Below are positions 15,664-25,308 of a DNA stretch of 64,000 bases, piece after piece. A program made the translations under genes and the position numbers. The notes below the pieces were generated by a model that worked only from the letters and a program-made list of their open reading frames with translations, was not told the DNA's origin and searched no databases. The stretch comes from Nitrospirillum iridis (lineage in GTDB: Bacteria; Pseudomonadota; Alphaproteobacteria; Azospirillales; Azospirillaceae): positions 62,001 to 126,000 of the forward strand of contig NZ_JACIIZ010000018.1 of the NCBI RefSeq assembly GCF_014205765.1, given 5' to 3'. The stretch's first letter is position 1. Each line of letters begins with the position of its first letter.

Positions 15664-18045
15664 ATGACGTCCGACCTCGATTCTCTGTTCATGATTGAGG
15701 ACGCGCCGGCGACCAAGACGCCGGACCTGCCGCCCTGGCCCATTCTTGTCGTCGATGACGATGAGGAAGTGCACATCATGACCCGGCTCGTCCTCAGCCG
15801 GCTGACCTACAAGGGCCGCCCGCTGGAGCTGCTGACCGCGCGTTCGGCGGCGGAGGCCGCGACCATCCTCACCCGGCGCTCGGACGTGGCGGTGGCCCTG
15901 CTGGATATCGTCATGGAGACCGACGACGCCGGCCTTGTTCTGGCCCGCCGCATCCGTGAGGAGTTCGACAACAACGACGTGCGCATCGTGCTGCGCACCG
16001 GCCAGCCGGGCCAGGCCCCGGTACGCGACGTCATCGTCAATTACGATATCAACGATTACAAGGCCAAGACCGAACTCACGTCCGAAAAGCTGTTCATCAC
16101 CATCATCACGGCGCTGCGCTCCTACGACAACATCTGCACCGCACGCGAGGCGCAGAGCGCCAGCCGGTTGAAGTCCAGCTTCCTGGCGACCATGAGCCAT
16201 GAGATCCGCACGCCCATGAACGCTGTCCTGGGCATGTTGGAACTCATGTCCCATACGGGCCTGGACGATGACCAGATGGAGATGCTGTTCACCGCCCGGG
16301 ACGCCGCCGGGACCCTGCTGCGCATCATCGACGACATTCTCGATTTCTCGAAAATCGAAGCCGGCCGCATGGACATCGAATGCCATCCGGTGGCGCTGGG
16401 TCCCCTGGTCGAGGGGGTGGCGGACATGTTGGCGGCACAGGCGCGCAAACGGTCGCTGGACCTGCACGTCCACATCGATCCCGCCGTCCCCGAACTGCTG
16501 ATGGGCGATCCGCTGCGCTTGCGACAGGTGCTGTACAACCTGACGGGCAACGCCATCAAGTTCACGGAAAAGGGCGGCGTCACCCTCTCGGTGCGATGCC
16601 TCGCGGGGGCTGCGCCGGGCCGGTCGCGCGTGCGTGTCGCCGTGCAGGACACCGGTATCGGCATCGCGGAGGAGGTGCAGAAGCAGCTGTTCCAGCCGTT
16701 CACCCAGGCGGAAAGCTCCACCAGCCGCCGCTTCGGCGGTACCGGCCTGGGCTTGTCCATCAGCCGGCGCCTGGTCGATTTGATGGATGGCCGCATCGGT
16801 CTGGACAGCACGCCGGGCCAGGGCTCCACGTTCTGGTTTGAGATCGACCTGGCCGTGGCCGAGGAACAGCCGGTGGCGGCACCCCAGCCGGCCTTGCCGT
16901 CGCTGGCGGGCATGGCGGTGCTGGTCGCGGCGGAGACTCAGGCGCTGCGCGACACCGTCGCCTGCTACATCGAGGCGGCCGGCGGGCATGTGGTCGCTGA
17001 AGGCCAGGCCTGGACCGTCGCCGTGGTCATTCCCCGGCCCGGGGACGTTTGGCCCGACCTGCCGGCGGGCAAGCCGGCGGTGCTGGTCGCCGCGGCGGAT
17101 TCGGTCCGGCCGTCGGGCCTGCCGTCCGGGACGGTGCAGATCGGACGTCCGGTGCGCCGTGTCCCGTTGATTCGGGCCGTGGCCGCCGCCGCGGGGCAGG
17201 AGATGGCGGCGCGGACCGCCGCCTCCCCCTTGCGCCGAGGGCGGGGGGAACCGCCATCGCCGGAGGCCGCCGCCGCCCAGGGGCGCCTGGTGCTGGTGGC
17301 GGAAGACCAGCCGGTCAATCAGATGGTCATCCGGCGTCAATTGTCCCTGTTGGGCATCGCGGCGGAGATCACCGAGGACGGGGCCCAGGCGCTGTCGGCA
17401 TGGCGCACGGGCCGCTTTGGCCTGGTGCTGACCGATTGCAACATGCCTGAGATGGACGGTTTCGAACTGACCGCCGCCATCCGGGAAGCGGAGGCGGGCA
17501 CCGGTCTGCGCACCCCCATCATCGCGCTGACGGCCAATGCCATGGCCGGCGAATCCCAGCGCTGCCTGGCGGCCGGCATGGACGGCTTCCTGGCCAAGCC
17601 GTTGGAACTGGAGCGGCTGGACCGCTGCCTCACACAGTGGCTACCACCCTTGCCCGCTGGCGTGCCGGCGGTGGACGCGGCGGCAGCACCCGTGGTGGCT
17701 GATGCGGAAGGGGACGCGCTGCCCCTCAACCTCTCCTACACGCTGGACCTGTTCGGCGTTCTGGATGATGAGGCCCGGGGCTTCCTGCGCGATTTCCTGG
17801 ACGCGGCCAAGCCCTTGGCCGATGGGGTCGCGCTGGCTTTTGAACGGGACGACGCCGTTATGGCGCGACGGGACGTGCATGCCCTGGCCGGGGTGGCCAA
17901 AAGCGCGGGCGCCGAGATTTTGGCGCGCGTGGCTGATGGAGTGGAAGACGCCCTGTTGAAAGGGAACGTGGGGGACGCCCGGCAGGCGGCCAAGGGTCTG
18001 CCCCCGGCCCTGCAACAGGTGGCGGCGGCGATCGCCGCTTTATAA
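15664..18045 (+). CDS. Soluble hybrid histidine kinase (REC-HisKA-HATPase-REC-HPt)
   Basis: A 793-residue multi-domain phosphorelay protein with no membrane segment. In order: an N-terminal receiver (VVDDDEEV, phospho-Asp in ALLDIVMETDD); HisKA with ATMSHEIRTPMN (His179); a HATPase domain with NLTGNAIKFTEKGG, DTGIGIAEE and GGTGLGLSIS; a degenerate middle segment (about 415-530); a second receiver (VAEDQPVNQMV, LTDCNMPEMDG, Lys in FLAKPLE); and a C-terminal HPt domain with HALAGVAKSAGA. It could take phosphate from another protein at the first REC and pass it through the HPt to a separate regulator. The small response regulator 147 nt downstream is an obvious candidate. Confidence 0.92.
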   Translation: MTSDLDSLFMIEDAPATKTPDLPPWPILVVDDDEEVHIMTRLVLSRLTYKGRPLELLTARSAAEAATILTRRSDVAVALLDIVMETDDAGLVLARRIREEFDNNDVRIVLRTGQPGQAPVRDVIVNYDINDYKAKTELTSEKLFITIITALRSYDNICTAREAQSASRLKSSFLATMSHEIRTPMNAVLGMLELMSHTGLDDDQMEMLFTARDAAGTLLRIIDDILDFSKIEAGRMDIECHPVALGPLVEGVADMLAAQARKRSLDLHVHIDPAVPELLMGDPLRLRQVLYNLTGNAIKFTEKGGVTLSVRCLAGAAPGRSRVRVAVQDTGIGIAEEVQKQLFQPFTQAESSTSRRFGGTGLGLSISRRLVDLMDGRIGLDSTPGQGSTFWFEIDLAVAEEQPVAAPQPALPSLAGMAVLVAAETQALRDTVACYIEAAGGHVVAEGQAWTVAVVIPRPGDVWPDLPAGKPAVLVAAADSVRPSGLPSGTVQIGRPVRRVPLIRAVAAAAGQEMAARTAASPLRRGRGEPPSPEAAAAQGRLVLVAEDQPVNQMVIRRQLSLLGIAAEITEDGAQALSAWRTGRFGLVLTDCNMPEMDGFELTAAIREAEAGTGLRTPIIALTANAMAGESQRCLAAGMDGFLAKPLELERLDRCLTQWLPPLPAGVPAVDAAAAPVVADAEGDALPLNLSYTLDLFGVLDDEARGFLRDFLDAAKPLADGVALAFERDDAVMARRDVHALAGVAKSAGAEILARVADGVEDALLKGNVGDARQAAKGLPPALQQVAAAIAAL

Positions 18046-18057
18046 CAAGACGTTCCT

Positions 18058-18063
18058 TATAAT
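18058..18063 (+). promoter_or_regulatory. Possible -10 element upstream of the response regulator
   Basis: TATAAT lies in an AT-rich patch (18040-18090) that stands out in this GC-rich window, about 130 nt upstream of the single-domain response regulator. No good -35 is spaced 16-18 nt before it (CCGCTT at 18035), so this is only suggestive. Confidence 0.3.
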
Positions 18064-18192
18064 TTCTGCCTATACTATATCTGTATTCCCGGCATGAGGG
18101 CGGGGGGTGGAAAGAAACCGCGCGTATTCATTTTGCGTTAAAGTTAAAATTGTTTGGAACGGGACAGCGAAGCGGCCGTTTGGGGATGGCAG

Positions 18193-18588
18193 ATGAGTGC
18201 GATTTCATTCAATTTCCGCAGCGCCCTGGTGATTGAGGATCAAAGTTTCATCCGTGGTGTCGTTGTTCGCATCCTTCGCCAGCTGGATTTTGGCACGGTG
18301 ATGGAGGCGGAGGACGGGTCCTCCGGCCTGAACGTCGCCATGGAGAGGCGGCCGGACGTGATTGTCGCCGATATCGACATGGCCCCGGTGGACGGGCTGA
18401 CCTTTTTGCAGCACCTGCGGGCGCGGGAAGCGAAGGGGCATCACATTCCAGTGGTCTTTTTGACCAATCGCGCGGACAAGGTTACGGTTTTGAAGGCCAG
18501 GGATTTGGGTGCGGACGCGTTTATCGCCAAGCCCGTGACCCTGGTGAACCTGCGCGAGAAATTGCAGGTGGTGATGGCGCGGCGATAA
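18193..18588 (+). CDS. Single-domain response regulator (CheY-like)
   Basis: A 131-residue stand-alone receiver. The acidic pair in LVIEDQSF, the phospho-acceptor Asp60 in VIVADIDMAPVDG, the Thr in VVFLTNRAD and Lys in FIAKPVT are all present. There is no output domain, so it should act by protein contact, as CheY or SdrG-like regulators do. The ATG at 18193 is preferred (GGGGATGG upstream) over an in-frame TTG at 18154. It sits between the hybrid kinase with a C-terminal HPt and a GGDEF-EAL protein, so phosphate could flow from the kinase through this protein to c-di-GMP control; that link is inferred from position. Confidence 0.85.
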   Translation: MSAISFNFRSALVIEDQSFIRGVVVRILRQLDFGTVMEAEDGSSGLNVAMERRPDVIVADIDMAPVDGLTFLQHLRAREAKGHHIPVVFLTNRADKVTVLKARDLGADAFIAKPVTLVNLREKLQVVMARR

Positions 18589-18769
18589 AGCAGATCTTGG
18601 ACAGAGTCAGTGAGCGCGGGCTGCGGTTCCCTTTGACGCGGACGGCCCTCGCCGTGGGAAGGCGGCACCCGAACGCCGGTGGAAAAGGCAAGAAGCGGAT
18701 GGCGATGGCGCGGGTTAGGGGAATGTCGAACGGGCGGACACCGGCGGCAAGGCCTGTGAAAGGTGTGCC

Positions 18770-21016
18770 GTGAGCAAGCCTGACGCGTTCTCGACCCCGT
18801 TGTTCACCGTCCGTCCGCCCCGCTGGCTTCACGCTTGGCGCGTGCGGCGCGCCCGACAGCAGGAGGCGATGCGCCGCCATCGGATGACGGTGGCGTTCTG
18901 GCAGTCGCTGACGGTGCGGCAAGCGGCGCTGGCCTTGCTGTCGGCCGTCGTCATCGGCGCCGTCCTGTCCTTGATCCAAGGGGTGGGGGAGGCTGAACGG
19001 GAGCGGGCGAAGTTCGCCAACACCGGCCACCTGGTGATGGATCTGGTTGAGAACACGGCCAGCGCCGCCGTCTGGAATCTGGATCCGGATCTGGTGTCCG
19101 GACTGGTCCGTTCGGTGCTGGCCATCGACGGCGTCCGCTCCATCCGGCTGATCGAGACGCCGGATCGCGTGCTGGCCTCCGGGACGCGGGACACGGCGCC
19201 GGTGGAAGCGGGCGGGGGCATGTGGCGCGATTGGCTGTCCAGCGCCCGTTTCGCGGCCATCTTCCAGGATCTGGCGCAGACCCAGCGCCTATTGTACCGC
19301 CCGTCCGGCAGCCCCCGCACGGGCCCCGTCATCGGCCGGTTGGAGCTGGAGCTGGACACCAGTCGGGCGGCGGCCGACTACGCCGCCTTTATCCGCGCCA
19401 CCGTGGTGGGCGGCCTTGTGCGCGACCTTGCCTTGGGCGTGGTCCTGGCCGTGCTGCTGCACACCTTTCTGACCCGGCCGTTGCGCGCCGTGGGCCTGGC
19501 CATCGCCCGCATCGACCCCTCGCGCGCCGGGGCGGCCCGCTTGCCGGACTTCCCCGGTCAGGCGGACAACGAGTTGGGCTTCCTGGTGCGCCGCTTCAAT
19601 GAGGTGCTGCGCCTGCTGGACCGTAGCCGGTCGGATATGGAGCAATTGGCCACCCATGACGCGCTGACCGGCCTGCCCAACCGCCTGCTGTTGCAGCGCC
19701 GGCTGGATGAGGCGCTGCGGCGGCGGGAACGGTGGCTCCGCAATCCCGCGGGGGCGTTATCGGAAGGGCAGGGCCGTCCGGTCCCGGCCGGGGGGCGTGA
19801 TGGCATCGCCCTGTTCTTCCTGGACCTGGACCGCTTCAAGCATGTGAATGACAGCCTGGGCCACGATGTGGGGGACCGGCTGCTGAAGGCGGTGGCGGGC
19901 CGCCTGCGCGACTGCATCGGCGCGGGCGACATGCTGGGCCGCCTGGGCGGCGATGAATTCCTGGTGGTGACGGAAGAGGCGTTTGAGGCGGTGGACGCCG
20001 CCGTGCTGGCCGAGCGCCTGTTGAAGGCGCTGGAGGCGCCGTTGATGGTGGAGGGCGGGCACCAGCTGCATGCTGGCGCCTCCATCGGCGTGGCGCTGGT
20101 CAATGACGCCGCCGACGACGCCACCACCCTGATGCGCCAAGCGGACACCGCCCTTTATGTCGCCAAGTCCGCCGGCAGGGGCCAGTACCGCTTCTTCTCT
20201 CCCGAAATGAGTGAGCGCGCGGAAAGCCGCCTCAGCACCGAGGCCAATCTGCGGCAGGCCCTCAGCATCGGTTCGTTCGAACTCTATTTCCAGCCCAAGG
20301 TGCGGGCCGCTGACCAGTTCCTGGTGGGGGCGGAGGCGCTGGTCCGCTGGAAGCATGATGGCCAACTGGTGCAGCCCGGCGCCTTCATGACCGTGGCGGA
20401 GGACAGTGGCCTGATCATGGAATTGGGCAGCTGGGTGCTGGACCAGGCCATCCGTGAGGCCACGCACTGGACCAAGCTGCTGCCGGATTTCCATATCGCC
20501 GTGAACGTCTCCGCCCGTCAGATCATCGCGCCTGGCTTTGTCGAGCTGGTGCGGGACTGCCTGTCGCGCAGCGGCGTGGCCGCCGACCGCATCGAGATCG
20601 AGGTGACGGAGAGCGTCATGGTGGACAGCTCCCGTTCGCTGGAAGTGCTGTGGCGGCTGAAACGGCTGGGTGTGCGCATCGCCGTGGATGATTTCGGCAC
20701 CGGCTTCTCCTCGCTGTCCTATCTGCGCCAGATGCCCATCGACACCTTGAAGATAGACCGGGCCTTCGTGCAGGATCTGCCGCGCGACAGCGCCATCGCC
20801 GCCATGATCCTGACCCTGGGCGCGCGACTGGGCCTGGAGGTGGTGGCCGAGGGCGTGGAACGGGAGGAGCAGCTGGCCTGGCTGGTGGCGGAGGGCTGCC
20901 CCGTCGTCCAGGGATTCTACATCGCCGAGCCCATGCCAGCCCGCCAGCTGGAAGCCCGCTTCCTGCATCCGCTGCTGATGGCGCGGGAGGATGAACGCGA
21001 GGGGCGCAGCGCCTGA
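18770..21016 (+). CDS. Membrane GGDEF-EAL bifunctional c-di-GMP protein
   Basis: A 748-residue inner-membrane protein. TM1 is at about 48-70, a small periplasmic sensor follows to about 205, then TM2 (LVRDLALGVVLAVLLHTFL) and a HAMP-like linker. The GGDEF domain keeps its catalytic signature (RLGGDEF), and a DxLT motif (HDALTGLPNR) opens it. The EAL domain keeps EAL in GAEALVRWKH, plus the metal-binding NVSARQ, EVTES and DDFGTGFSSL motifs and EGVE. Both the diguanylate cyclase and the phosphodiesterase sites look intact, so the net activity cannot be predicted. The GTG start at 18770 has GAAAGG upstream. Confidence 0.92.
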   Translation: MSKPDAFSTPLFTVRPPRWLHAWRVRRARQQEAMRRHRMTVAFWQSLTVRQAALALLSAVVIGAVLSLIQGVGEAERERAKFANTGHLVMDLVENTASAAVWNLDPDLVSGLVRSVLAIDGVRSIRLIETPDRVLASGTRDTAPVEAGGGMWRDWLSSARFAAIFQDLAQTQRLLYRPSGSPRTGPVIGRLELELDTSRAAADYAAFIRATVVGGLVRDLALGVVLAVLLHTFLTRPLRAVGLAIARIDPSRAGAARLPDFPGQADNELGFLVRRFNEVLRLLDRSRSDMEQLATHDALTGLPNRLLLQRRLDEALRRRERWLRNPAGALSEGQGRPVPAGGRDGIALFFLDLDRFKHVNDSLGHDVGDRLLKAVAGRLRDCIGAGDMLGRLGGDEFLVVTEEAFEAVDAAVLAERLLKALEAPLMVEGGHQLHAGASIGVALVNDAADDATTLMRQADTALYVAKSAGRGQYRFFSPEMSERAESRLSTEANLRQALSIGSFELYFQPKVRAADQFLVGAEALVRWKHDGQLVQPGAFMTVAEDSGLIMELGSWVLDQAIREATHWTKLLPDFHIAVNVSARQIIAPGFVELVRDCLSRSGVAADRIEIEVTESVMVDSSRSLEVLWRLKRLGVRIAVDDFGTGFSSLSYLRQMPIDTLKIDRAFVQDLPRDSAIAAMILTLGARLGLEVVAEGVEREEQLAWLVAEGCPVVQGFYIAEPMPARQLEARFLHPLLMAREDEREGRSA

Positions 21017-21041
21017 TCGTTCCTCACCGCCCCAGGTTCGG

Positions 21042-21830
21042 TCAGGGCTTCCAGGACACAATGCACATAAGCGGCAACACCATAGGGAATTGCGACTGAG
21101 CGGATAGGCTCCAGAACGCACCGGGCGTTCCTGGGCCGCTGGGTTGGGTCCGGTGCAGCAGCGTTACGGTTATCGGTATCTGCTTCCATGTGAGCAGATA
21201 CACGCCCTGGTCGTCATTGACCTCGGCATTCTTGGGCCCGGAGATGTCGGAGCCAATAACGTTCCCGTGACAAGTGGCGGGGTCGATTTCCCGTGCATAG
21301 GTCGAAAGGCTGTGAAGTTTTCCTTCGCCGCTTGGCGTTGTCCACGCCATTTTCCGATATAGGAGCAGGTATAGTTTCGTATTGGTCAGCTGCTCGCTGT
21401 AGACGTCATATCGCTCGAAGATCTGACCCGTAGGTTGCTCCGTTGGTACCTTGAATGGCGGCGGTGGCGGCTCCTGGAATAAGTCCGCCGGACACCGGTC
21501 CAGCTGAGTTTGCGCCGCGATGTCCTTGGCCGACGTTGCGGATGTTATGGGATGTTGGACCGCTATGTTGGTGTTGGCGAGGAAGTCTGAAATAAACTCC
21601 TCGCATCCGGGTTCAGCTTGGTGTGGGCGCTTCAGGGAACGGACAGCGGTGAGAAAGGTCTGTATCCCCTTTTCCTTGTTTGGAGAAAAGAGGGGGTAGC
21701 GGGCCTCGGTTCGTTCTATGAGCGCTGCATTGCCTTGGCTCTTTTGTGAGGCGCACCCCGTCAGGGCGATTATCCCCGCCAGTGTCAGGACGTTGAAAAC
21801 GGATGCGGAGACGCTTCTCTTTATGAACAC
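21042..21830 (-). CDS. Hypothetical lipoprotein, compositionally atypical
   Basis: A 262-residue protein I do not recognise. The signal peptide ends at lipobox LTGC (Cys26), so it is probably a lipid-anchored periplasmic protein. The mature part has few hydrophobic stretches, a proline run (QEPPPPPFKVP) and four further cysteines that could form disulfides. The gene is visibly more AT-rich, with more varied codons than its neighbours, which suggests acquisition by transfer. GTG at 21830 is the start, with AAGGGG upstream. It is convergent with the GGDEF-EAL gene with a gap of only 25 nt. Confidence 0.65.
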   Translation of the reverse strand: MFIKRSVSASVFNVLTLAGIIALTGCASQKSQGNAALIERTEARYPLFSPNKEKGIQTFLTAVRSLKRPHQAEPGCEEFISDFLANTNIAVQHPITSATSAKDIAAQTQLDRCPADLFQEPPPPPFKVPTEQPTGQIFERYDVYSEQLTNTKLYLLLYRKMAWTTPSGEGKLHSLSTYAREIDPATCHGNVIGSDISGPKNAEVNDDQGVYLLTWKQIPITVTLLHRTQPSGPGTPGAFWSLSAQSQFPMVLPLMCIVSWKP

Positions 21831-21869
21831 CGGATAAAGGCCCCTTCGATTTGAATTTAATAATGGAAA

Positions 21870-22229
21870 TCAGTTCTTAAAACTGGTGCTCAGCATTTCC
21901 CCACCCTTCGGTCCCCAGAACAAAACCCAGGTGGCGAAGTCCTCGGTGAAGTCCTCGAACCGGTGTGTGGCGCCGGCCTCCACGAACAGCAGGTCAAGCG
22001 GCTGGAAGGGGCGGCGCTCGTCATTTTTCACGAAGGTACCCGTGCCGCTGATGATGACGTAGATTTCATCGCGGATATGGGGGCCTTGCGGATCGTGGCC
22101 ACGGGGGCCGTAGATGCCCACCTTCATGGTGCCGTGTTCCAGCAGCTACTGGAACCGTTCCCCGGCGGGCACATCGGGCAGGCCGGCCAGGGCGGGGGCC
22201 GCTGAAATGAGCCAGGACGGCGCTTGCAT
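21870..22229 (-). pseudogene. Cupin-domain gene interrupted by an in-frame TAG
   Basis: Reading the minus strand from an ATG at 22229 gives a cupin start (MQAPSWLISAAPALAGLPDV, then PAGERFQ). An in-frame TAG at 22148-22146 follows as codon 28. The same frame then continues without a break through LLEHGTMKVGIYGPRGHDPQ and the cupin core (HIRDEIYVIISGTGTF, QPLDLLFVEAGATHRFEDF) to a TGA at 21870. Residues on both sides of the stop look like one conserved cupin, so this is one gene with a nonsense mutation, or a sequencing error. Translation could restart at the ATG at 22127 and give an 85-residue core that keeps the metal-binding histidines. Confidence 0.75.
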
Positions 22230-22257
22230 GGCGGGCTGACCTTGTCAGTATGTGCTA

Positions 22258-22446
22258 TCAGGCGCCGGTCGAGGCAGCCGTAGCCTCCTGCTTCATTCGC
22301 TGTTCTTCGCGGTCGTTTTCCAGCTTCAGTTTTCGCGCCCGCTCGCGGACCTCCTCCTCCTTGGCCTCAATCAAATCCGACAGGTTCCAGAAGACGAAGC
22401 CGCCACCGAACAGAAAGAGCAATAAAAGACCGTCTGTGAACGTCAT
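22258..22446 (-). CDS. Small single-pass membrane protein, unknown function
   Basis: A 62-residue protein. One transmembrane helix (TDGLLLLFLFGGGFVFWNL, residues 4-22) is followed by a highly charged helical tail (EAKEEEVRERARKLKLENDR) likely to be a cytoplasmic coiled coil. The ATG at 22446 is used because a GGGGGG purine run precedes it; the frame extends 29 codons upstream without features. It lies between the ald terminator and the cupin gene and may share a transcript with the cupin, 28 nt away. I do not recognise a named family. Confidence 0.6.
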   Translation of the reverse strand: MTFTDGLLLLFLFGGGFVFWNLSDLIEAKEEEVRERARKLKLENDREEQRMKQEATAASTGA

Positions 22447-22556
22447 TGGTGCCCCCCGTGATTCTTCCAAATGCAACTTAGGCGATCGGGATGTGCCAGG
22501 GCCAGGGAAAAGGTCCAGGTCACGGCGTCGCACGTCAGCGGTCAGCCGGCGGACAG

Positions 22557-22586
22557 CGAAAAGGCCCGGCGTCGCCGCCGGGCCTT
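22557..22586 (-). terminator. Intrinsic terminator of ald
   Basis: On the minus strand AAGGCCCGGC, a 6-nt loop and GCCGGGCCTT form a perfect 10-bp stem that runs into a short T-tract. It lies 32 nt after the alanine dehydrogenase stop codon. Confidence 0.75.
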
Positions 22587-22617
22587 CACAGTCACTCGGT
22601 CGCTGATCCGGAAGGGA

Positions 22618-23733
<1,116 letters not shown>

Positions 23734-23895
23734 GACATATCTCCCGGTATTTGGGGGGTTGGCGCCGCCTGTCCGGTCGCTCAACCGTTGCCTCGATTTC
23801 GGAAGGCAGAATAAGGCCGAAGGCCGGTGCATGTCCTTGCGTTCAGGCCAGGCGTGAGGGCAAAATGAGCAAGAAACCATCGTTTGGGGGACGCT

Positions 23896-24402
23896 ATGCG
23901 GCAGGGTCTGCGAACAACAGTCCTTGATAGGATTGATCGTGCCATCCTGGGCCGGTTGCAGGAGCATGGACGCATCCCCAATTCAGACCTGGCCGCGCAT
24001 GTTCATCTGTCGGAAAGCGCCTGCCTGCGCCGGGTCAAGGCGATGGAGGAGGCCGGGATCATCAGCGGTTACACCGCCATCCTGGATCCCGCCACCTGCG
24101 GCCGGCCGGAGAGTGTCTTCGTGCAGGTGACGCTGGAAAAGCAGACGGAGCCCTATTTACGGGCGTTCGAGGAGGCGCTGGCCACCTGTCCGCAGGTGAT
24201 GGAGTGCTATTTGATGTCGGGGGACAGCGACTATCTGCTGCGGGTGGTGGTGGCGGGGGCCGCCGACTATGAGGCCCTGCACAACCGCATCCTGACCCGC
24301 CTGCCGGGCGTGGCCCGCGTCCATTCCAGCTTCACCCTGCGCACCGTCATGAAGCGCACGGCCTTGCCGCTGGCCGACACTGTCACGGTGGGGGGTGACT
24401 GA
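23896..24402 (+). CDS. Lrp/AsnC family transcriptional regulator (likely ald regulator)
   Basis: A 168-residue regulator. The N-terminal helix-turn-helix is at about 12-60 (LDRIDRAILGRLQEHGRIPN, then LSESACLRRVKAMEEAGII). The C-terminal RAM/AsnC ligand-binding domain includes VMECYLMSGDSDYLLRVVV, the glycine-Asp loop that binds amino acids. It is divergent from ald, the arrangement seen for AldR-type regulators that sense alanine. The ATG at 23896 is preferred over an in-frame TTG at 23884 because TTTGGGGGA precedes it. The stop codon overlaps a tandem-repeat block. Confidence 0.9.
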   Translation: MRQGLRTTVLDRIDRAILGRLQEHGRIPNSDLAAHVHLSESACLRRVKAMEEAGIISGYTAILDPATCGRPESVFVQVTLEKQTEPYLRAFEEALATCPQVMECYLMSGDSDYLLRVVVAGAADYEALHNRILTRLPGVARVHSSFTLRTVMKRTALPLADTVTVGGD

Positions 24403-24460
24403 GCGGGTGGGAGCCGAGCGGGTGGCGGCAGAGTGGGTGGCGGCCAAGCGGGTGGCGATT
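24401..24460. repeat. Four 15-bp tandem repeats after the Lrp/AsnC gene
   Basis: Four imperfect 15-bp units begin at the Lrp/AsnC stop codon: GAGCGGGTGGGAGCC (24401), GAGCGGGTGGCGGCA (24416), GAGTGGGTGGCGGCC (24431) and AAGCGGGTGGCGATT (24446). In one frame they encode a repeated five-residue pattern (E-R-V-A-A like). Confidence 0.85.
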
Positions 24461-24573
24461 GACGGGGCCGATGCCAGGCCGTACACCGCAAAGCCGTCCG
24501 TTGCGATAAGGGATGGGAAGCGCACGCTACCCTTGTCGGCGGCCCAACCATTTTTTGAGGAAAGCGCCCCCGC

Positions 24574-25308
24574 ATGACTGAGCTCCCCTCTCCCCTCCCC
24601 ACCGGTCGCCTGACCGGCCGGGTGGCCGTGGTCACCGGCGCCTCGCGTGGCCTGGGCGCAGCGGTTGCCAAGGGCCTGGCGGCGGAGGGCGCGCATGTCG
24701 TGCTGATCGCCCGCACCGTGGGCGGGCTGGAGGAGGTGGACGACGCCATCCGCGCCGCCGGCGGCAGCGCCACCTTGATTCCCCAGGACATGGCGGCGGA
24801 GCCGGCGCAGCTGGATGTGCTGGGCCCGGCGCTGCTGGACCGGTTCGGTCGGGTGGACATCCTGGTGGCCAACGCCGGCATGCTGGGCGCCATCGGCCCC
24901 ATGGCCCACGCCAACGTCAAGGAATGGGACAAGGTGCTGGCCCTGACGCTGACCGCCAATATGCGCCTGATCCGCAGCCTGGACCCCCTGCTGCGGGGAT
25001 CGGACGCGGGCCGCGCCGTCTTCATCACCGACCGTTACGGCCATGAGCCGGTGGCTTACTGGAACGCCTACGCCGTGGCCAAGGCGGGGTTGGAGATGAT
25101 GGCCCTGACCTACGCGCAGGAGGTGCTGCAAAGCCCCCTGAAGGTCAACCTAGTCGACCCGGGCCCCATGCCCACCAAGCTGCGCGCCCAGGCCTTCCCC
25201 GGCGAAAAGCCGGACACGCAGCCGCCGGTCACCCGTGTCGTGCCCACCATCCTGGACCTGGTGGCACCGGCCAACGTCCGCCATGGCGAGTGCATCGCCC
25301 TGTACTGA
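24574..25308 (+). CDS. SDR family oxidoreductase with altered catalytic serine
   Basis: A 244-residue short-chain dehydrogenase/reductase. The nucleotide-binding glycine motif TGASRGLG is at about 21-28, the structural NAG in ILVANAGML, and the catalytic YxxxK as Tyr166-Lys170 (YAVAK). The residue 13 positions before the tyrosine, normally the catalytic serine, is Asp153 (FITDRYGHEP). The enzyme may therefore be altered or inactive, or use another residue. The fold and the C-terminal PGPMPTKLRAQAFPGE loop resemble the YciK/FabG-like SDRs of alphaproteobacteria. GAGGAAAG precedes the start. The substrate is unknown. Confidence 0.85.
   Translation: MTELPSPLPTGRLTGRVAVVTGASRGLGAAVAKGLAAEGAHVVLIARTVGGLEEVDDAIRAAGGSATLIPQDMAAEPAQLDVLGPALLDRFGRVDILVANAGMLGAIGPMAHANVKEWDKVLALTLTANMRLIRSLDPLLRGSDAGRAVFITDRYGHEPVAYWNAYAVAKAGLEMMALTYAQEVLQSPLKVNLVDPGPMPTKLRAQAFPGEKPDTQPPVTRVVPTILDLVAPANVRHGECIALY

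Noticed and set aside
15559-17340. A 593-codon open frame on the minus strand
   Set aside because: It is antisense to the hybrid kinase gene, is dominated by His, Arg, Gly and Gln from GC-rich third positions, and has no domain pattern. Many similar long frames oppose real genes here (for example opposite the GH3, GH30 and gatA genes).
24401-24460. Tandem repeats considered as a CRISPR array
   Set aside because: Units are 15 bp and adjacent with no spacers. The same holds for the repeats at 6428, 52235 and 58674. No cas gene is present.
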